Numbered from the stretch's first letter, positions 14,440 through 24,550 are shown. The stretch is 64,000 bases of DNA from Pricia mediterranea (GCF_032248455.1 NZ_JAVTTP010000001.1:3501001-3565000); one strand, 5' to 3'. Numbers and translations are program-made. Notes: a model not told the origin generated them from the sequence alone.

Positions 14440-15867
14440 CTATTTCCTATAGTCCAATGCAGGTGTTCTATCTCCTAATAAGGGGATGTATTCAAAATCA
14501 TCGCCCCGCGCCTGTAAAAACTCCTCCTTGGCCTCTTCAATGGTTTTCGGTTTTTCAAAGAGGTCCATTGCCGTAAGCGCAAGGGTTTTGGCCGCTACCA
14601 TCATCCCTTTTTTCCCGATACTGGTTCCCCCGGCAGCCACGGCCTGCCAGCTATGGGCGGCGGTACCAGGAACCCAGGTGGCGGTGGAGAAGCCGGCGGT
14701 GGGAACGGTGTAGCTGACATCACCTACGTCGGTAGAGGCCGTGGCCTTGGCTTCCGCCTTAAATTCCTGCACGTCTCGCGCCACTTGATAGTCTATGTTG
14801 TCGGTACCTAGGGATTCCGCCATTCGATCTGCAAAAGCCCGCTCCTCTTGATCGTAGTCAAACCCTCCAATCTCTTTTAAGTTATTGTAGATGACCTTTT
14901 GCAGGGTAATATTAGGCAGAAGGTCGTGGGTACCCCCGATCATTTCGTAGTCAAAAGTAGTCCCCGTACCCATGGCTGCGCCTTCGGCAGCCTTTATTAT
15001 CCTATCGAAGATGTCGATGACCACGTCCCTTTTCCCGTGCCTGGCGTAATAGTAAACCTCGGCAAAATCCGGCACCACGTTGGGGGCTTTTCCGCCATCC
15101 GTAATGACGTAATGAATGCGCGCATCCTCGGGAATATGCTCCCGCATCATGTTAACCATGAAGTTCATGGCCTCGACGGCATCCAAGGCCGAGCGTCCGC
15201 GTTCCGGAGCCGAAGCGGCATGGGCCGAAATTCCGTGAAACCTGAATTTGGCGGATTTATTGGCCAAGGCCGCCCCTGCGTCGGCACTGTTCCGGGCGCC
15301 GGGATGCCAGTGGAGCACGACATCGACGTCGTCAAAAAGACCCTCCCTGACCATATAGACCTTTCCCGACCCCCCTTCTTCCGCCGGGGTACCGTAGAAT
15401 CGGATGGTACCTTCGATATCGTTTTCCTCCATCCATTGCTTGGTGGAGATGGCGGCAGCTGCGGATGCGGTGCCGAACAGATGGTGGCCACAAGCGTGCC
15501 CCGCCTGTCCGCCTGCGGATTCTTTTTTGGGCAACGCTTTTTGGGAGAGGCCGGGTAAAGCGTCATATTCCCCTAGAATCCCTATCACCGGGTAGCCGCT
15601 GCCATACTCCGCTATAAAGGCGGTGGGAATACCGGCAACGCCTTTTTCGATGGTAAAGCCTTGGTCTTTTAAGGTTTGTTGCAGCAAGTCCGCACTTTTA
15701 TCCTCCAAATAGCCCATCTCGCCCCAATCCCATATTTGCATGGCGATCTTTCCGTAGGAATCGGCATTGCGTTCTAATTGTTCCGCTGCCTCTTGTTTGG
15801 TGCTTTGCGCAAAGCTTACCGCCCCGATCAACAGGCAGAGCCAGGTGTACCTATATTTTTGAACCAT
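14440..15867 (-). CDS. Secreted M20-family amidohydrolase (AbgB/IAA-hydrolase-like)
   Basis: 475 residues with a clear Sec signal (hydrophobic core then SFAQS, about residues 1-21), so periplasmic or secreted. It follows the M20D peptidase/amidohydrolase layout, a dinuclear metal hydrolase with an inserted dimerisation domain. GHACGHHLFG and GTPAEEGGSGK carry metal ligands and the catalytic Glu. Relatives cleave amide bonds of N-acyl or aminobenzoyl amino acids; the substrate cannot be told. It sits beside the GH18/sialic-acid block on the opposite strand and may deacylate amino-sugar or peptide debris, but that is a guess. Confidence 0.85.
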   Translation of the reverse strand: MVQKYRYTWLCLLIGAVSFAQSTKQEAAEQLERNADSYGKIAMQIWDWGEMGYLEDKSADLLQQTLKDQGFTIEKGVAGIPTAFIAEYGSGYPVIGILGEYDALPGLSQKALPKKESAGGQAGHACGHHLFGTASAAAAISTKQWMEENDIEGTIRFYGTPAEEGGSGKVYMVREGLFDDVDVVLHWHPGARNSADAGAALANKSAKFRFHGISAHAASAPERGRSALDAVEAMNFMVNMMREHIPEDARIHYVITDGGKAPNVVPDFAEVYYYARHGKRDVVIDIFDRIIKAAEGAAMGTGTTFDYEMIGGTHDLLPNITLQKVIYNNLKEIGGFDYDQEERAFADRMAESLGTDNIDYQVARDVQEFKAEAKATASTDVGDVSYTVPTAGFSTATWVPGTAAHSWQAVAAGGTSIGKKGMMVAAKTLALTAMDLFEKPKTIEEAKEEFLQARGDDFEYIPLLGDRTPALDYRK

Positions 15868-16289
15868 CTTATCTCCGGTTTAAATGTTAAAGGGGGAAGC
15901 TATACATTTTGCTTGACATTTCAGTAGTAGGAACAGCAAATATTTTTGTATAGGAAAAATACCATCATCAAATTTCTTAGGTCTGTAAAAACTATGTATT
16001 TTACATCCCTAACGCGCTATGTTCATAGAACTCGATCAGACTTTCTCTTTTACCTGCAAATTTTACATTTTGCCCACTAATTTTGTCTTTTTATCGCAGC
16101 GTTGCTATGGCTATGCTGCTCAACAAAGCCTTCATTAGGACGCAAAAGCCTCCCGAAAGGTTTCGGGATCGGTTCAAATCAAAAAGTCCAAACAAGTTCA
16201 TAACATGAATCGGAGCAATACCCCGAACAAGTCCTAAGTTGGGTGGAAACTATTCGATATTAATTATTCACATGATTAAATAAGCAAAA
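15868..16289. other. 422-nt divergent intergenic region
   Basis: AT-rich spacer between the amidohydrolase and GH18 genes. The only clear structure is a perfect hairpin TCCCGAAA-GG-TTTCGGGA at 16151-16168, without a T-tract. No coding content and no match to the TATGT-N3-ACATA operator was seen. Confidence 0.55.
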
Positions 16290-17504
16290 ATGAACTGGAA
16301 AAATACCATTGTATCTCTTGTTATAGTGCCGCTCTTAATGCTCGGTTGCTCCATGTCACAAAAAAAAAAGATGGAAAGATCCCGAGAGGCGGAATCCGCT
16401 GTTGAACCGGTAATCATGGCCTATTACGTGCCGGAACGAAATTTTGAACCGGAGAAGATTCCCGTTGAGAAGCTTACCCATATTATCTACTCCTTCACGA
16501 ATGTCATAGACGGAGAAATGAAATTCAGGGTGCCGGAAGCAGCAGGACCAAAGCTAAAGGCCCTGGTAGAACAAAAGAAACGGAATCCCGATTTAAAGGT
16601 GATGATCGCCTGTGGCGGATGGGGCGCGGACGGGTTTTCGGATATGGCCTTGACCGCTCAAAGCCGCGAAAAATTTATAGAAAGTGCCTCGAAATTTATA
16701 AAGGAATACCGACTTGATGGAATGGACATGGACTGGGAGTACCCGGGAATATCGGGTGCCGGTACCAAGGCTCGTAAAGAGGATACCCAAAACTTCACCG
16801 CCCTGATGAAGGGATTGCGGGAGATGCTGGACCGTTTTGAGACTCCTAAGCTGCTTACTTTTGCTTCCGCCGGCTGGAAACGGTATTACGATCACGTCGA
16901 AATGGAGGAGGTAATGAAGTACGCGGACTATACCAACGTGATGACCTATGACCAGGTTTCGGGGGTGTCTATTTACACGGGACACCATACCCCATTGGGG
17001 GAAATACGCAGCAAGGATATCGAAGGAACGCCCTTCCACACTTATCTGGATAGTTTGTATCAATCCGGTGCAACTACCGATCCCCATCCGCGCTCGGCCC
17101 AAAAAATCGTGGATTTTCTGATCAAAGAAGGCGTTGCCCCCAAACAGATCGTGATAGGAAGTGCCTTCTACGGCAGGGTATGGCAAGGCGTCCGCCCTGA
17201 AAACAACGGATTGTACCAGAAAAGCGGCGGCATCCATATCGGATGGATGCCCTACCACCAAATCCGGAAATCGTATGAGCCAGACCCCGATTTTGAGCGC
17301 TATTGGGACGACGTTGCCAAAGCCCCTTATATGTACAATGCCGCGGACAGTCTAATGATTTCTTACGACGATACGGTATCCGTTTCTAAAAAAACCGAAT
17401 ACGTCAAGGAAAAGGGACTGGGCGGTATCATGTTCTGGGAACTCGGGAATGACACCAAAGAGGAAGGAAGTCTGCTCGATGCCATATACAAAGCCGTCCA
17501 CTGA
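16290..17504 (+). CDS. GH18 glycoside hydrolase, lipoprotein
   Basis: 404 residues. The N-terminus is a lipoprotein signal (LMLGC, Cys about 20), so it is membrane anchored. The catalytic GH18 motif DGMDMDWE spans residues 143-150, with Glu150 the acid and Asp148 assisting substrate-acetamide catalysis. The TIM-barrel strands MIACGGWG, MTYDQVSG and GSAFYGRVW are in the expected order. GH18 enzymes cleave beta-1,4 GlcNAc links in chitin or the chitobiose core of N-glycans. Next to a sialidase and sialic-acid genes, an endo-acting N-glycan or amino-sugar role is as likely as chitin. Nothing in the sequence separates these. Confidence 0.88.
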   Translation: MNWKNTIVSLVIVPLLMLGCSMSQKKKMERSREAESAVEPVIMAYYVPERNFEPEKIPVEKLTHIIYSFTNVIDGEMKFRVPEAAGPKLKALVEQKKRNPDLKVMIACGGWGADGFSDMALTAQSREKFIESASKFIKEYRLDGMDMDWEYPGISGAGTKARKEDTQNFTALMKGLREMLDRFETPKLLTFASAGWKRYYDHVEMEEVMKYADYTNVMTYDQVSGVSIYTGHHTPLGEIRSKDIEGTPFHTYLDSLYQSGATTDPHPRSAQKIVDFLIKEGVAPKQIVIGSAFYGRVWQGVRPENNGLYQKSGGIHIGWMPYHQIRKSYEPDPDFERYWDDVAKAPYMYNAADSLMISYDDTVSVSKKTEYVKEKGLGGIMFWELGNDTKEEGSLLDAIYKAVH

Positions 17505-17637
17505 AAAAAGCCCTTGTTTGTAGAGGATTGCTATGATTGTTTTTCCATAACCTTCATGGATCTATGATTGGGAATAATCCTTTGTGTTCAGTTTTAATTT
17601 AATTCCCGCAGCCGATGACGTTGGTCCATATCCAATA

Positions 17638-17683
17638 TTGGATGACAAAAAATAAACACTATATTTGTGATATGTAATACATA
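17638..17683 (+). promoter_or_regulatory. nanA promoter with NanR-type operator
   Basis: TTG at 17638-17640, a 19-nt spacer and TATATTTG at 17660-17667 form a consensus Bacteroidota promoter. The palindrome TATGTAATACATA (17671-17683) lies across the expected transcription start, ideal for repression. The same TATGT-N3-ACATA occurs before susC and before the epimerase gene next to the FadR-type regulator. Confidence 0.75.
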
Positions 17684-17691
17684 ATACAAAT

Positions 17692-18618
17692 ATGAAAGAT
17701 TTAATTGCTGCCACCTACGCCCCGATGCGTCAAGACGGTTCTCTCAACTTGAATGCTATCGCCCCTTACGGTGAATTTTTAAAATCCAATAAGGTCAAGG
17801 GGGCCTTTGTAAATGGCTCTACCGGCGATTTCGTATCGCTAAGTACGACGGAGCGGAAACAACTGATCGAGGCTTGGGCAAAGGAAAGTCCCGAAAATTT
17901 CTTTATCACCAACCATGTGGGGCACACCAACATCCGGGAAGCCCAAGATTTGGCGGCGCATTCAGAAGAGTTGGCGGATGCTATCTGCGCCCTTCCCCCT
18001 TTTTATTTCAAGCCGCAAACCCTAGATAGCCTTTTGCACTATTGCTCCGAGATCGCGAAGCGTGCGCCGAGCCTACCTTTTTACTATTATCATATTCCCA
18101 TATTGACCGGTGCGAACTTTCCAATGATCGATTTTTTAAGGATGGCCGTCGATAGGATTCCCAATTTTGAGGGCATCAAATATTCGCACTACGATCCCAA
18201 GGATTTTTCCCGGTGCCTACATTTCGATCAAGGCTCGAGAAACATTCTCTTCGGGGTAGATGAAAAACTAGTGTCCAGTCTGCCGCTCGGTGCTACCGGT
18301 TGGGTGGGAAGCACCTATAACCATTTAGCTCCGCTCTATTACAAACTGATTTCCTCCTTTAGGGATGATGATATACCAAGTGCCGAAGCCCTTCAGGAGA
18401 AGGCCATCTTTTTTGTGGAAACCTTGGACAAGATCGGTGGTTTCAACGGGGCCGGAAAAAGCTTTATGCGGCTCTTCGGGTTGGATATGGGGCCTAGCCG
18501 GTTTCCACATCATACGATGACGGATGGGCAGTTGACCACCGCGGTCCAAAAACTCGATGAAAAGGGAATACTCCCCCTATTGAGCACCTCGTTTTCAGAA
18601 GAGTACCTCACTAATTGA
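17692..18618 (+). CDS. nanA: N-acetylneuraminate lyase
   Basis: Cytoplasmic aldolase splitting N-acetylneuraminate into ManNAc and pyruvate, 308 residues, a TIM barrel of the DHDPS/NAL family. The pyruvate-binding loop is GSTGD (42-46), the catalytic Tyr is Tyr133 in YYYHIP, and the Schiff-base Lys is Lys163 in GIKYSH. These positions match E. coli NanA closely. Placed first in the sialic-acid locus, upstream of susCD, with its own operator-bearing promoter. No kinase for ManNAc is present; with the AGE-type epimerase nearby, the pathway resembles the Bacteroides fragilis nanLET route. Confidence 0.95.
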   Translation: MKDLIAATYAPMRQDGSLNLNAIAPYGEFLKSNKVKGAFVNGSTGDFVSLSTTERKQLIEAWAKESPENFFITNHVGHTNIREAQDLAAHSEELADAICALPPFYFKPQTLDSLLHYCSEIAKRAPSLPFYYYHIPILTGANFPMIDFLRMAVDRIPNFEGIKYSHYDPKDFSRCLHFDQGSRNILFGVDEKLVSSLPLGATGWVGSTYNHLAPLYYKLISSFRDDDIPSAEALQEKAIFFVETLDKIGGFNGAGKSFMRLFGLDMGPSRFPHHTMTDGQLTTAVQKLDEKGILPLLSTSFSEEYLTN

Positions 18619-18704
18619 GCATATTCCATTTGGTTAATAACCTGTAGTGTAAAATCTACCTGGAAAACCCGGGAAAAATGTTAAAATTTTAATTTTATAA
18701 TAAG

Positions 18705-18719
18705 TTATGTATAACATAA
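18705..18719 (+). promoter_or_regulatory. Operator upstream of susC
   Basis: TTATGT-ATA-ACATAA, a perfect 15-nt palindrome containing TATGT-N3-ACATA, 60 nt before the susC start. A weak -7-like TATATTG follows at 18734, so here the site would overlap the -33 region rather than the start point. Confidence 0.7.
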
Positions 18720-18778
18720 TACAATAATTTATTTATATTGCAGCGTTCCTAAACTATTGTTAACTCAACTTTCATGGT

Positions 18779-21700
18779 ATGAAACACTCTGAGAACCGGA
18801 TAATTAAGTGGATCAAAGCGCTTAATATATCTTTAAATCACTTTTATTGGCCTAAATCTTACGGTCTTTTAACAATTTTTGTGCTATTCCTTAGCACAAC
18901 GACATTCGCCCAAGAAACACCGATTACGGGTACTGTGGTGGATGCGGAGGGCATACCCTTGCCCGGCGCAAGTGTCGTTATCAAAGGAACTACGAAAGGG
19001 GCCCAGACCGACTTCGACGGAAATTATACCATCGACGCAAATCCCGATGACATCCTAATGTTCAGTTATATAGGATATGCATCCCAAGAAATTCCGGTAA
19101 ACGATCAGTCCAACATCGATGTAGTCCTTGAAGAAGATTTTGCAACCTTGGACGAGGTGGTCGTTACGGGCTACGGGAAACAATCCAGGGCCAAACTAAC
19201 GACCTCGGTCGCTAAGTTGGATACCCGGATCTTGGAAACCTCGAGTAGGTCGAATGCAGCGACTGCGCTACAAGGTACCATTGCCGGTCTCCGGGTTACC
19301 AATACCACGGGACAGCCCGGATCAACCCCTGAAATTGTTTTGCGCGGAGGGACCAATTTTGACGGTTCGGGCTCCCCATTGATCTTGATCGATGGTATTC
19401 CGGGCAGTTTCTATGCCTTGAACTCGGATGACATAGAATCCATCGAGGTGTTAAAGGATGCAGCTGCAACCGCCATATATGGAGCGAGATCGGCCAACGG
19501 GGTCGTCTTGGTAACAACGAAGACCGGTAAAGTAGGACGATCGAATATCAGCTATAAACAAAAATATAGCGTCAACCGTAAGCGGGACACTCCCGATTAT
19601 ATCGGTGCCGCGGATTTTATTCGATACAACCGCCAGGCGGTGCAGTATTATCGACAGGCCACCGGAAACGATACCGGGTTCGCAGCTTTTCTGGACGGGC
19701 CTTTGGCGTTTGGTACAGGCGGCAATACCACTGATTCCCCCTTTACGGTGCAATTTCTTAACGACAACAACAGGTATTTGTTGAACCAGCCCGGATGGGA
19801 CACCGTAGAAGACCCCCTGAATCCCGGACAACAAATTCTTTTTTTGAACAATGATGTAAGCGATCTCGTCTATCAACCCAGCCAATCCGTTGACCACTAT
19901 TTATCATTTGACGGAGGTAACGAGAAAGGAACCTATTATTTAGGTCTCGGATATCTAGACAATGATGGACTGATCTTGGGCTCGGGGTTCAAACGCTACT
20001 CGGGAAAGTTCAGCGGTTCCTATAATATATCCGATAAGCTGAAAGTCTCTTCGAACATACTCTATTCCCATTCCAATCTGAACGAGAGTCCTTTGGGGTC
20101 GGAAAATACGGTATTCAGGAGATTTACGGGACAGGCTCCTACCTCTAGGACCTACAACAATAATCCCGATGGAACGCTTTCCAATGAGCTGAACCCCGGT
20201 ACGAACAGCGGGTTCGGAAATCCGTTGTACTATATTGACAAGTTTATCCGCAAGAATTTAGAGCAGCGCTTATCCGCCTCCGTAGTATTGGATTGGGACA
20301 TTGCAAAGAACCTGGCATTTTCGTTGACCGGAAGCCATTTTACCATAAACAACCATGATGAGGCGTTCAATAAGGCCTATCTCAATGGAAATACCTTGAT
20401 AACCACTAGAAATGCCTCAGCCAGCTTGGAGAGAACCTTGAGGAATCAGTTGACGGGCACGTTGAACTATACAAAATCTATAGAAGATCATAACTTTGAC
20501 CTTTTGATAGGAGGGGAGTACTATAAAAATAATTATTTTGGACTAGGAGCGGCTACACAAAACTCTCCAACTGATCTGATTTATACCTTGAACGCAGGTA
20601 GTGAGGCAAACGGGGTGCCCTCCAGCTTTGAATCCGAAAACATCATACTATCCACATTTGGTCGCCTGAACTATGACTTTGCGGATAAATATTTGGTAAG
20701 CTTTACCTATCGCTACGACGGTTCGTCCCAATTGGCGAACAATAAATACGGTTTCTTTCCGGGGATATCCTTAGGATGGAACGCGCATAAGGAAGATTTT
20801 TTCATCAATTCGTCCCTTAATAACGTAATCACCAACTTTAAGCCTAGACTGAGCTATGGGGTCAATGGAAATCTATCATCATTGGTTCCCGCGGGGCAGC
20901 CCGATCGGGTAGCGAATTATGTGGTGTTCGGCTCTTATGGCTCCCAAGGGATTTATGATGGTCAAACAGGTTATGCCAATACGGGGCTTCCGACCTTGGA
21001 CCTGCAGTGGGAACGTTCCACCACATTCAATGCGGGACTGGATGTATCGTTTTTTGACAACAGGTTGACCCTAATTGGGGACTACTTTATACGGGATGTG
21101 GAAGATAAGATTTCCAACCTGACCCTACCATTTTGGACAGGGTTCGGATCCATCCGTACCAATAACGGTATTCTACGGAACAAAGGCTTTGAACTTCAGT
21201 TGACCGCGGATGCGATCAGAACGGATGATGTGCAATGGCAACTGGGCGGCACCCTGTCCCATAGCAAAAATTTCGTGGAAAAATTACCTGAAAATGACAA
21301 TGAGTTCAACCGGCAGGGCGGTGTACAGATCAACGACCCCAACACGGGCGAACAGATCTGGGTAGGCGGTCTGCAAGAAGGACAGCGGGTCGGCCAGGAT
21401 CTGGTCACCGCTTATATTCAGGATTATATCTACGCCGACCAAGCGGCGGTGGATGAACATGCGACCCGGCAAGACGAACTATTGCCCGACCCCACCCAAC
21501 GTTATCCCGGCGACGTGGCCTGGGTAGATACCGACGGGGACAATACGATTAACAGTTTCGACAGAAGGGTCATCGGCCGTACCACCCCGGACCTGATAGG
21601 TGGCTTCACTTCCAATTTGAAATACAAAAATTTCGGGCTGTTCGTCAAGACCGACTTCGCTACGGGCCACATCATCTACAACCATATTCGGGGAAAGGGC

Positions 21701-22078
21701 CTAGCGCAGACCCAGGGGAATTTGAACCAAGACGTAATTGTATTGGATTCGTGGACCCCGGACAACCGAAATACCGATGTGCCCCGATTTGTTTTCGTCG
21801 ATGCGCAACGCAACATCTTCAGGGGTAATGAACAGACCATTAGCAACCGTTTCTGGGAAAAAGGCGATTACTTGGCCTTGCGGGAGGTTACCTTAAGTTA
21901 TGACATTCCTACCAATGCCTTCAACGACAAGATCAAGGGTTTAAGCTTGTATCTGACAGGTTCCAACCTGTATTATTTTAAGGGATACAGCGGCGATAGT
22001 CCCGAAGAAGGAGGCATTCAACTAGGAGAATTTCCCGTACCTAGAACATATACCGTGGGACTCAATCTAACATTTTAA
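18779..22078 (+). CDS. SusC/RagA-type TonB-dependent transporter
   Basis: Outer-membrane importer, 1099 residues. It has a long signal peptide ending FAQE (about 46), a carboxypeptidase-regulatory-like domain (about 48-125, GTVVDAEGIPLPGASV), a TonB-box/plug start (DEVVVTGYGKQS), and the plug and 22-stranded barrel to the C-terminal aromatic strand ending TVGLNLTF. With SusD 10 nt downstream it forms the usual lid-and-barrel complex. The locus indicates sialic acid or a sialylated glycan as substrate. An operator for the local FadR-type regulator lies upstream. Confidence 0.95.
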   Translation: MKHSENRIIKWIKALNISLNHFYWPKSYGLLTIFVLFLSTTTFAQETPITGTVVDAEGIPLPGASVVIKGTTKGAQTDFDGNYTIDANPDDILMFSYIGYASQEIPVNDQSNIDVVLEEDFATLDEVVVTGYGKQSRAKLTTSVAKLDTRILETSSRSNAATALQGTIAGLRVTNTTGQPGSTPEIVLRGGTNFDGSGSPLILIDGIPGSFYALNSDDIESIEVLKDAAATAIYGARSANGVVLVTTKTGKVGRSNISYKQKYSVNRKRDTPDYIGAADFIRYNRQAVQYYRQATGNDTGFAAFLDGPLAFGTGGNTTDSPFTVQFLNDNNRYLLNQPGWDTVEDPLNPGQQILFLNNDVSDLVYQPSQSVDHYLSFDGGNEKGTYYLGLGYLDNDGLILGSGFKRYSGKFSGSYNISDKLKVSSNILYSHSNLNESPLGSENTVFRRFTGQAPTSRTYNNNPDGTLSNELNPGTNSGFGNPLYYIDKFIRKNLEQRLSASVVLDWDIAKNLAFSLTGSHFTINNHDEAFNKAYLNGNTLITTRNASASLERTLRNQLTGTLNYTKSIEDHNFDLLIGGEYYKNNYFGLGAATQNSPTDLIYTLNAGSEANGVPSSFESENIILSTFGRLNYDFADKYLVSFTYRYDGSSQLANNKYGFFPGISLGWNAHKEDFFINSSLNNVITNFKPRLSYGVNGNLSSLVPAGQPDRVANYVVFGSYGSQGIYDGQTGYANTGLPTLDLQWERSTTFNAGLDVSFFDNRLTLIGDYFIRDVEDKISNLTLPFWTGFGSIRTNNGILRNKGFELQLTADAIRTDDVQWQLGGTLSHSKNFVEKLPENDNEFNRQGGVQINDPNTGEQIWVGGLQEGQRVGQDLVTAYIQDYIYADQAAVDEHATRQDELLPDPTQRYPGDVAWVDTDGDNTINSFDRRVIGRTTPDLIGGFTSNLKYKNFGLFVKTDFATGHIIYNHIRGKGLAQTQGNLNQDVIVLDSWTPDNRNTDVPRFVFVDAQRNIFRGNEQTISNRFWEKGDYLALREVTLSYDIPTNAFNDKIKGLSLYLTGSNLYYFKGYSGDSPEEGGIQLGEFPVPRTYTVGLNLTF

Positions 22079-22088
22079 ACGATTCGAC

Positions 22089-23591
22089 ATGAAATATCTA
22101 TATCTAGTTACAGCCTTATTGATTCTTGGCTCATGTGAAAAGGAACTGGAACTTGAAGCTCCGAGTGAACTGACGGTTGCCGGCTTTTGGGATTCCGAAA
22201 ACGGAGCACGGGCGGCCCACACAGGCTTGTATGGTTCTTTTAGGAGTACCAATTTCACACAGTGGCTTCTGGGTGGAATACGAAGCGATATGTGGGGTGG
22301 CCAGACTTTTGAGTCGCCCGCCAATGTAGAGCTTATCGAGTCTAACTTTACCGTGTCGACCGCACCCTTTGGGGGTTGGGCAGGGCTATATAACGAAATC
22401 CATCAGGTAAACGATTTTCTGCTCAATGTGCCGAACATCGAATTCGATAGTGAGGCGGATAAGCAACATATGCTGGGACAAGCTTATGGGATTAGGGCGA
22501 TGTATTATTACACGTTATTAAAAACATGGGGCGCGGTACCCATTTCCACGGAACCTTTAGCTACTACGGACCCACAAGGATTGAGCAAGCCGAGAGCCCC
22601 TCAATCAGAGGTAATGGCATTAATAAAGTCCGACATCCAAGCCTCTCTGGATGCTTTTGGATCCGATGGCTCCTTTTGGTTGAACAAGCGTGTCTATTGG
22701 TCCAAAGCAGCTACTTTGGCCCTAAAGGGAGATGTGTATATTTGGTCCGGGACTTTGCTTGGAGGCGGCGATGCCGATTACACCGAAGCCAGAAACGCCC
22801 TGCAGGAGGTTGCTTCCCTGGATGTAGAATTGGTGCCCAATTTTGCCGATCTGTGGTCGGTCGATAACGAAAATAACAAGGAATTTATCTTTGCCGCCCA
22901 ATATGAAAAGGATGAAGCGTTGAACTACTATGGTCTAATGACTGGACGAACAACCGAAATACAGCCTCAATTTAACAGTGACGGCAATCCCATGTCCGAC
23001 TTTATTGTCAATGGCGCCAACAGGTATGGGCCTTCTGAAAAAACCTTGATCCTTATCGACGATAATCTTGACACCCGTAAAAAATCCTCCTTTACCCGCT
23101 TGTATACTGACGACAATGGCGGTGCAGGGTATCCCAACTACGCCCCCGGACCCTATTTTGGGTCCGTAATCAAGAAATACGATGGCACCATAGATGGCAG
23201 TATCCGAATTATGGACAACGATATTCCGATCTATCGCTATGCGGATGTCCTACTACTGTTGGCGGAAGCCAAGAACTTATTGGGCGAGGATCCGTCGGTT
23301 GAAATTAACCAGATCAGGGAGCGGGCGTATGGCGAAAATTATGATGCTGCAACCTATGGTTTTACAATGGGTTCAGAAGCGCAGAATACGGAAACCATTC
23401 TCGAGGAAAGGTATAAGGAGTTTATAGCGGAAGGCAAAAGATGGTGGGATCTACGACGGGCGGGAGACAGCTATGTCATCGACAACGTACCCTTTTTAAG
23501 CGCTGGGGAAGAATACAAGCTGTTGTTGCCCATCACCTTGGATATGATCGGTAGAAATCCTATGCTGGAGCAGACGCCCGGATACAACTAG
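22089..23591 (+). CDS. SusD/RagB-type glycan-binding lipoprotein
   Basis: Surface lipoprotein, 500 residues, that forms the lid of the SusC channel and binds glycan. The lipobox is LILGSC (Cys16). The N-terminal part has TPR-like helices (about 70-260), and the C-terminus carries the RagB/SusD signature region with RYADVLLLLAEA and ERYKEFIAEGKRWWDLRR. Gene order susC-susD with a 10-nt gap indicates co-transcription. A strong hairpin terminator follows at 23625-23659. Confidence 0.95.
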   Translation: MKYLYLVTALLILGSCEKELELEAPSELTVAGFWDSENGARAAHTGLYGSFRSTNFTQWLLGGIRSDMWGGQTFESPANVELIESNFTVSTAPFGGWAGLYNEIHQVNDFLLNVPNIEFDSEADKQHMLGQAYGIRAMYYYTLLKTWGAVPISTEPLATTDPQGLSKPRAPQSEVMALIKSDIQASLDAFGSDGSFWLNKRVYWSKAATLALKGDVYIWSGTLLGGGDADYTEARNALQEVASLDVELVPNFADLWSVDNENNKEFIFAAQYEKDEALNYYGLMTGRTTEIQPQFNSDGNPMSDFIVNGANRYGPSEKTLILIDDNLDTRKKSSFTRLYTDDNGGAGYPNYAPGPYFGSVIKKYDGTIDGSIRIMDNDIPIYRYADVLLLLAEAKNLLGEDPSVEINQIRERAYGENYDAATYGFTMGSEAQNTETILEERYKEFIAEGKRWWDLRRAGDSYVIDNVPFLSAGEEYKLLLPITLDMIGRNPMLEQTPGYN

Positions 23592-23624
23592 AATTCGAAT
23601 ATTGTTTGAGTTAGTTGAGTTGCG

Positions 23625-23659
23625 AAAAGGTCTTGGATGAGTTAGCCAAGACCTTTTTT
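23625..23659. terminator. Bidirectional terminator between susD and the regulator
   Basis: AAAAGGTCTTGG, a 9-nt loop and CCAAGACCTTTTTT form a perfect GC-containing stem with A-tract and T-tract, so it works on both strands. The stop and last codons of the convergent regulator gene lie in its loop and right arm. Confidence 0.9.
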
Positions 23660-24388
23660 CTTGCTTTCCTTTTTCGAGAAGGTATGGTCAAAGTGGGGCT
23701 CCAAATGCCGGCGCATGGCATTTCTAAAAGTATCGGGGGTGCCGACTTTCAGATTCTGAAATAACATGCGATGGCTGACGAACCGCCCGCCCGAAAAATG
23801 ATAGTCGTCAAGGTCGGTACTCTTGGTATCCTCTTGATACACGTAGTTAAAAACGGGCAGCAACAGGTCCTGAAATTTCTGTAGGGTCGTATTGTTCGAC
23901 ATTTGGTACAGTTTTCCGTGAAAAGCGACCTCTTTGTCAAGGGTAAACCTGATCTTTCCGCTATCGGTAGCCTCCTCGGCAGCTACGATTTCCTCCAGCT
24001 CGTCCATATCCTTTTTGGTCTTATGTTCGAAAAGGAAGTCCGCCATCCCCATCTCCAAAATGAGCCGGAGTTCGAACAGCTGTTTTAAGGTATTTTCGCC
24101 CAGAAGGGTCGGGTCCAATATACGTGCGAAGTTGTTGATGATATCGGGATGCTTCAGGGTCATGCCCTTATGTTTTCTGGAATCGATCAACCCTAGGGTC
24201 CTAAGTCGGAGTAGGGCTTCGCGAACCACGGTCCTGCTTACGCCCAGTGATTCGGCGAATTCGAGCTCTTTGGGAATGGCATCCCCCGGCTTGAGATTGT
24301 TATCCTTGAAAAAGGAGAGCAGGCGGACCTCCACCTTGTCCACTAGGGATCCTGTATCTACCGGCTTTAGTTTTTTTAACGTTTTCAT
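23642..24388 (-). CDS. FadR-type GntR regulator of the sialic-acid locus (NanR-like)
   Basis: 248 residues. The N-terminal winged helix (about 12-80) has PGDAIPKELEFAESLGVSRTVVREALLRL, and the C-terminal FCD ligand domain (about 95-235) has the metal-site residues in DKEVAFHGKLYQ and HRMLFQ...RRHLEPH. FCD regulators bind small acids or sugar phosphates and usually repress. FadR-subfamily operators have the form GT-N(x)-AC, matching TATGT-N3-ACATA found at 17671, 18706 and 24562. It is divergent from the epimerase gene, with one such site between them. Its last codons are encoded inside the terminator stem. The ligand is probably a sialic-acid catabolite. Confidence 0.88.
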   Translation of the reverse strand: MKTLKKLKPVDTGSLVDKVEVRLLSFFKDNNLKPGDAIPKELEFAESLGVSRTVVREALLRLRTLGLIDSRKHKGMTLKHPDIINNFARILDPTLLGENTLKQLFELRLILEMGMADFLFEHKTKKDMDELEEIVAAEEATDSGKIRFTLDKEVAFHGKLYQMSNNTTLQKFQDLLLPVFNYVYQEDTKSTDLDDYHFSGGRFVSHRMLFQNLKVGTPDTFRNAMRRHLEPHFDHTFSKKESKKKGLG

Positions 24389-24550
24389 GATGATTTTGAT
24401 ACGTGGTGAATAAGGGCTTACCCAAAAAATGTTTTAAAATTACAAAAGAAAGTAGCAATCTAGGACAACTATAACTAATTTTCCCCAACGAGCCTATCCG
24501 ACGGATTATATTAATTGTCCTTCATCCTCCGAAGTTAAGTAAAATTTACC

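Noticed and set aside
14899..15558. 219-codon open frame antisense to the amidohydrolase gene
   Set aside because: No protein features; an expected mirror of a GC-rich real gene with full family motifs.
16151..16168. Hairpin TCCCGAAA-GG-TTTCGGGA as a terminator
   Set aside because: It lacks a T-tract and lies upstream of both divergent genes; kept only as a structural note.
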